64,000 nt of DNA from CAYPTY01 sp964413935 (GTDB taxonomy: Bacteria; Bacteroidota; Rhodothermia; Balneolales; Balneolaceae), in NCBI GenBank assembly GCA_964413935.1, contig CAYPTY010000009.1, positions 1-64,000 on the forward strand, given 5' to 3'. Position 1 is the stretch's first letter; each line of letters opens with the position of its first letter. The notes below the pieces were generated by a model. The model saw nothing but the letters and a program-made list of their open reading frames with translations, ran no database searches and was not told the DNA's origin. Positions 61,619 through 64,000 of this stretch are shown here, piece by piece. A program made the translations under genes and the position numbers.

Positions 61619-63698
61619 AACTGAGTCCGGCATAAAAATTACGCTCGGGTGCCGGCTGGAAAAAACGGTCACCGAATGCATTAATATCATTGCCCAGACT
61701 ATACTCCTGATTCAGGATATTATCCGATCCGAAGAAGATTTCCATTTGGTAATCCTGGAAAACCACCTTCCTCAAACCAATACGGGCTTGCAGTTGATGA
61801 TAGGCATCAGCATATACCGTATTGGAGTCATTCAGTGGGATACGGTCTGTGAAATTATGGGATACACGCAGGTAGGCATTGCTGCTTTCTATATTCAGCA
61901 TTCCGATCAGAATATTGGGCGCTACTCCGGTCAGGTCATTTCCGGAAAAGTCTTCACCATTTCTCACATAGGCATCAAATTCAAATGCATGGCGGGTGTA
62001 AGCAAGCTGAACTTCTGCTCTGCTGATGAAGGTCTGTGGATCCGAATGCAGCAGGTACCCTGTTGAAATTTCAAAACCAAGCTGGTTGGTGGAACCGCTG
62101 TTGCTGAATAAAGTGGTTCCACGTGGTGATTCCCGCTGAACAATGGCATCCCGCAAGTTGAAATAGAACAGAGCAACATCGTAACTAAGCCTCTGGTTAT
62201 TGCTGTTTCCCCGAAATCCCAGTTCATAGTTGATGCCTTTTTCAGGTTGCAGATTCAGATTGATACTGCCTTCATTGGTTCGGACTTCTTCCAGCGTGGG
62301 AGCCGAAAATCCATAACTTAGTGTTGCATGCACGGCATGATTGGGATGGTATCTGTAAGCAAGCCCGGCCCGGGGAACCAGTACCGGATCAAAATCACGA
62401 ATCACCAAACCTGGGTTTCCGCTCAGGTTATCCTCAATTCGATTAATCTGATATCTGAAGTCATTGTAACTCAGTCCGAAATTGAGCGTCCAGCCATTTT
62501 CAAGAATCCATTCATTTTTCAGGAAAATAATCAGGCTGTTCAGATCCAGATCATCCTCAAAATTGAGATTACCCACTCTGCTTGAGTCATTTTCAAAATT
62601 CCTGGCCCGGTTATCGGCGAATTGATATTCGATTCCACCGGTAAGTAGGGTCACAGCCTGATCCAGTGTAAAGCGATAAGATCCAACTGAACGCACACCC
62701 AAAGTGCGACGGTCTTCAATCTTATAATCGAGGTTAAAGGGATTGTCGAAATCGCTTTGTTTCATGAAAACCCGGCTCCGGATACTGAAGCCTTCACCAC
62801 TGTCAAAATCATGACCGGCACCGATCAGTATAAAACGCTGATCTATACTTGCATTTGCCGCTTCCGAACCCAGCGCAAAAGGATTGCCCGGTCGGGCTTG
62901 GGTTGGATCAGTCCGGAACTGTGCTGATGTTAGCCCGCCCGGAATACCATAATCCAGATCCGAATACAGCTGAAAAAGAGACCACTGATGATCACCTTCA
63001 AGGTTGTACATAAAACGACTTTCAATGACCTCACGGTTCATAAAGTTCTGATCTCGATAACCATCAGATGCCTGATCGGCATAACCGGCCTGCAGGGAAT
63101 ACCTTCCATCCGGGTCGGTATAAACACCTTTGGCTGAGAATCGCTGCATTCCATATGCTCCCAGCATGCCATTTGTGTTCAGGCTTAAACCGGTCGATGG
63201 TTTACGCTGCAGACTTTCTATGAGAATGGTGCCTCCTGTGCCCGCCCCGTAAACACTGCCGGTGGGCCCTTTGATAACCTCCACCCTTTCAAAATTTATG
63301 GCATCAAACAGATTAAACGGAGTAGAACCCGTGGGTTGAGTGAAGGGAATGCCATTCCAGTAGACTTTCACATTGCGAACACCAAAGGGTGATCTGAGCG
63401 CACTGCCACGGATCGCGATTCGGTAGGAACCGGTGGCTCGTTCCTCAAAACGAACACCCGGTACCGAGTTGAAGGTCTGCACTAGTGAAGCTGGATTAAA
63501 TGACCGTAACACAGGTTCTTTTATGCGACTGATGGAGCCCGGAGTGTCCATGAGACTGCTTCGGCCGTCAAAAGCGGTAACTACAATGTCCCGGCTGAGC
63601 TCATAGTAGAGGGTATCAGTATTTGCGGTCTCCTGCCCGTAAATCAGGATGATTGGGTTTAGTGCGAGGAGCGAAAGAATTATAAAGCGAAATTTCAA
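61608..63698 (-). CDS. TonB-dependent outer membrane receptor
   Basis: This 696-aa outer-membrane transporter has a signal peptide (FRFIILSLLALNPIILIYGQ), a TonB-box-like DIVVTAF, a plug domain (PGSISRIKEPVLRSF ... VNVKVY-like GVRNVKVYWNGIPFTQP, then EVIKGPTGSVYGAGTGG), and a long beta barrel ending in the aromatic YAGLSFTF. It lacks an N-terminal carboxypeptidase-regulatory-like domain. The start chosen is TTG 63696-63698; an alternative TTG at 63794 would add 32 residues before the signal peptide. The substrate is unknown. Its 3' end overlaps the lamin-tail gene by 11 bp. Confidence 0.9.
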   Translation of the reverse strand: MKFRFIILSLLALNPIILIYGQETANTDTLYYELSRDIVVTAFDGRSSLMDTPGSISRIKEPVLRSFNPASLVQTFNSVPGVRFEERATGSYRIAIRGSALRSPFGVRNVKVYWNGIPFTQPTGSTPFNLFDAINFERVEVIKGPTGSVYGAGTGGTILIESLQRKPSTGLSLNTNGMLGAYGMQRFSAKGVYTDPDGRYSLQAGYADQASDGYRDQNFMNREVIESRFMYNLEGDHQWSLFQLYSDLDYGIPGGLTSAQFRTDPTQARPGNPFALGSEAANASIDQRFILIGAGHDFDSGEGFSIRSRVFMKQSDFDNPFNLDYKIEDRRTLGVRSVGSYRFTLDQAVTLLTGGIEYQFADNRARNFENDSSRVGNLNFEDDLDLNSLIIFLKNEWILENGWTLNFGLSYNDFRYQINRIEDNLSGNPGLVIRDFDPVLVPRAGLAYRYHPNHAVHATLSYGFSAPTLEEVRTNEGSINLNLQPEKGINYELGFRGNSNNQRLSYDVALFYFNLRDAIVQRESPRGTTLFSNSGSTNQLGFEISTGYLLHSDPQTFISRAEVQLAYTRHAFEFDAYVRNGEDFSGNDLTGVAPNILIGMLNIESSNAYLRVSHNFTDRIPLNDSNTVYADAYHQLQARIGLRKVVFQDYQMEIFFGSDNILNQEYSLGNDINAFGDRFFQPAPERNFYAGLSFTF

Positions 63699-63808
63699 AC
63701 TTTTGTCTGTAGTGTCTGTTGATGGTTTCAGGAAATCATTGCCAAGAGAAACATCTTCCGTATCTTTTGGTTCAACAGCCTGATCAATTTTCAAAAATTA
63801 CCCTTTCA

Positions 63809-64000
63809 TTGGATCAAAATAGCAGCGCACCAATCGGAATTTTCGACTCCGGAATTGGCGGCCTAACTGTCGCCAAAGCCGTGATGGAGGCCTTACCCGC
63901 AGAAGATATCATTTATTTCGGAGATACAGCCCGGGTTCCCTACGGAATTAAATCACAGGAAACCGTTCGTGAATATGCCCTTGAAATCACGGATTTTCTG
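63809..64000 (+). CDS. murI: Glutamate racemase, N-terminal part (cut by window edge, TTG start)
   Basis: It makes D-glutamate for peptidoglycan. The first 64 codons are present: MDQNSSAPIGIFDSGIGGLTV, then AEDIIYFGDTARVPYGIKS, the two MurI N-terminal motifs including the conserved Asp-Ser pair. The initiation codon is TTG 63809, since no ATG fits. The catalytic cysteines lie beyond the window. It diverges from the TonB receptor gene. Confidence 0.92.
   Translation, partial: MDQNSSAPIGIFDSGIGGLTVAKAVMEALPAEDIIYFGDTARVPYGIKSQETVREYALEITDFL

Overview
The window looks like a chromosomal segment of a Balneolaeota (Balneolales) bacterium or a close relative in the Rhodothermota/Bacteroidota sphere. 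Three things suggest this: two large secreted proteins end in a 'QNYPNPFNPTTNI...' type 9 secretion sorting domain; several leaders carry the TAnnTTTG -7 promoter box of this superphylum; and the content includes DUF305 and LVIVD lipoproteins, a TonB-dependent receptor, and several TTG start codons. A set of osmoadaptation and cation-antiport genes suggests a salt-exposed lifestyle (inference). One 100-N assembly gap lies inside a gene. I see no insertion sequence, phage or CRISPR array.

Layout. 1-3.2 kb: the str operon on the minus strand (rpsL-rpsG-fusA-tuf, tuf cut by the window edge). 3.3-7.4 kb: recG and typA converge on a tandem heptamer repeat. 7.5-10.8 kb: a cold-shock gene with a structured leader, then a DUF305/LVIVD lipoprotein pair. 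10.9-16.2 kb: a probable osmoadaptation island of a MarR regulator, lysine 2,3-aminomutase (AblA), a sodium:solute symporter, beta-lysine acetyltransferase (AblB) and an MscS channel. 16.3-18.7 kb: a DUF411 metal-binding protein, two small proteins and a serine hydrolase. 18.8-24.5 kb: two tandem, paralogous FG-GAP proteins with T9SS tails. 24.6-28.9 kb: a membrane protein, tRNA-Ser(GCU) with a disrupted partial copy behind it, and a CBM48-birA-tilS-hpt operon. 29-32.1 kb: ptsH-ptsI-pgi. 32.2-39.3 kb: gatC, then a surface-polysaccharide block (YfhO-like protein, two GT4 glycosyltransferases, a methyltransferase fragment, a flippase). 39.4-48.8 kb: hisS, a Ca2+/Na+ exchanger, a CPA1 antiporter, lysA-lysC, an ABC-F ATPase and a lipoprotein. 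48.8-52.8 kb: a VOC protein, alpha/beta hydrolase, BASS transporter, acyltransferase and Cu/Zn SOD. 52.8-58.9 kb: a GH30 glycosidase, a second hydrolase, glyS, asd and a small unknown protein. 58.9-64 kb: a candidate structured RNA with terminator, a lamin-tail surface protein, a TonB receptor and the start of murI.

How the genes fit together. lysC, asd and lysA supply lysine; AblA and AblB would turn it into N-epsilon-acetyl-beta-lysine, a compatible solute. The neighbouring symporter, MscS channel and MarR regulator fit salt-stress import, release and control, and the Na+/H+ and Ca2+/Na+ antiporters fit ion balance. The least explained items are the compact three-way-junction RNA at 58,928-59,015, the tRNA-Ser 3'-half copy with a 22-nt insertion, the three intergenic heptamer arrays, and the 10-bp inverted repeat in the cold-shock leader.
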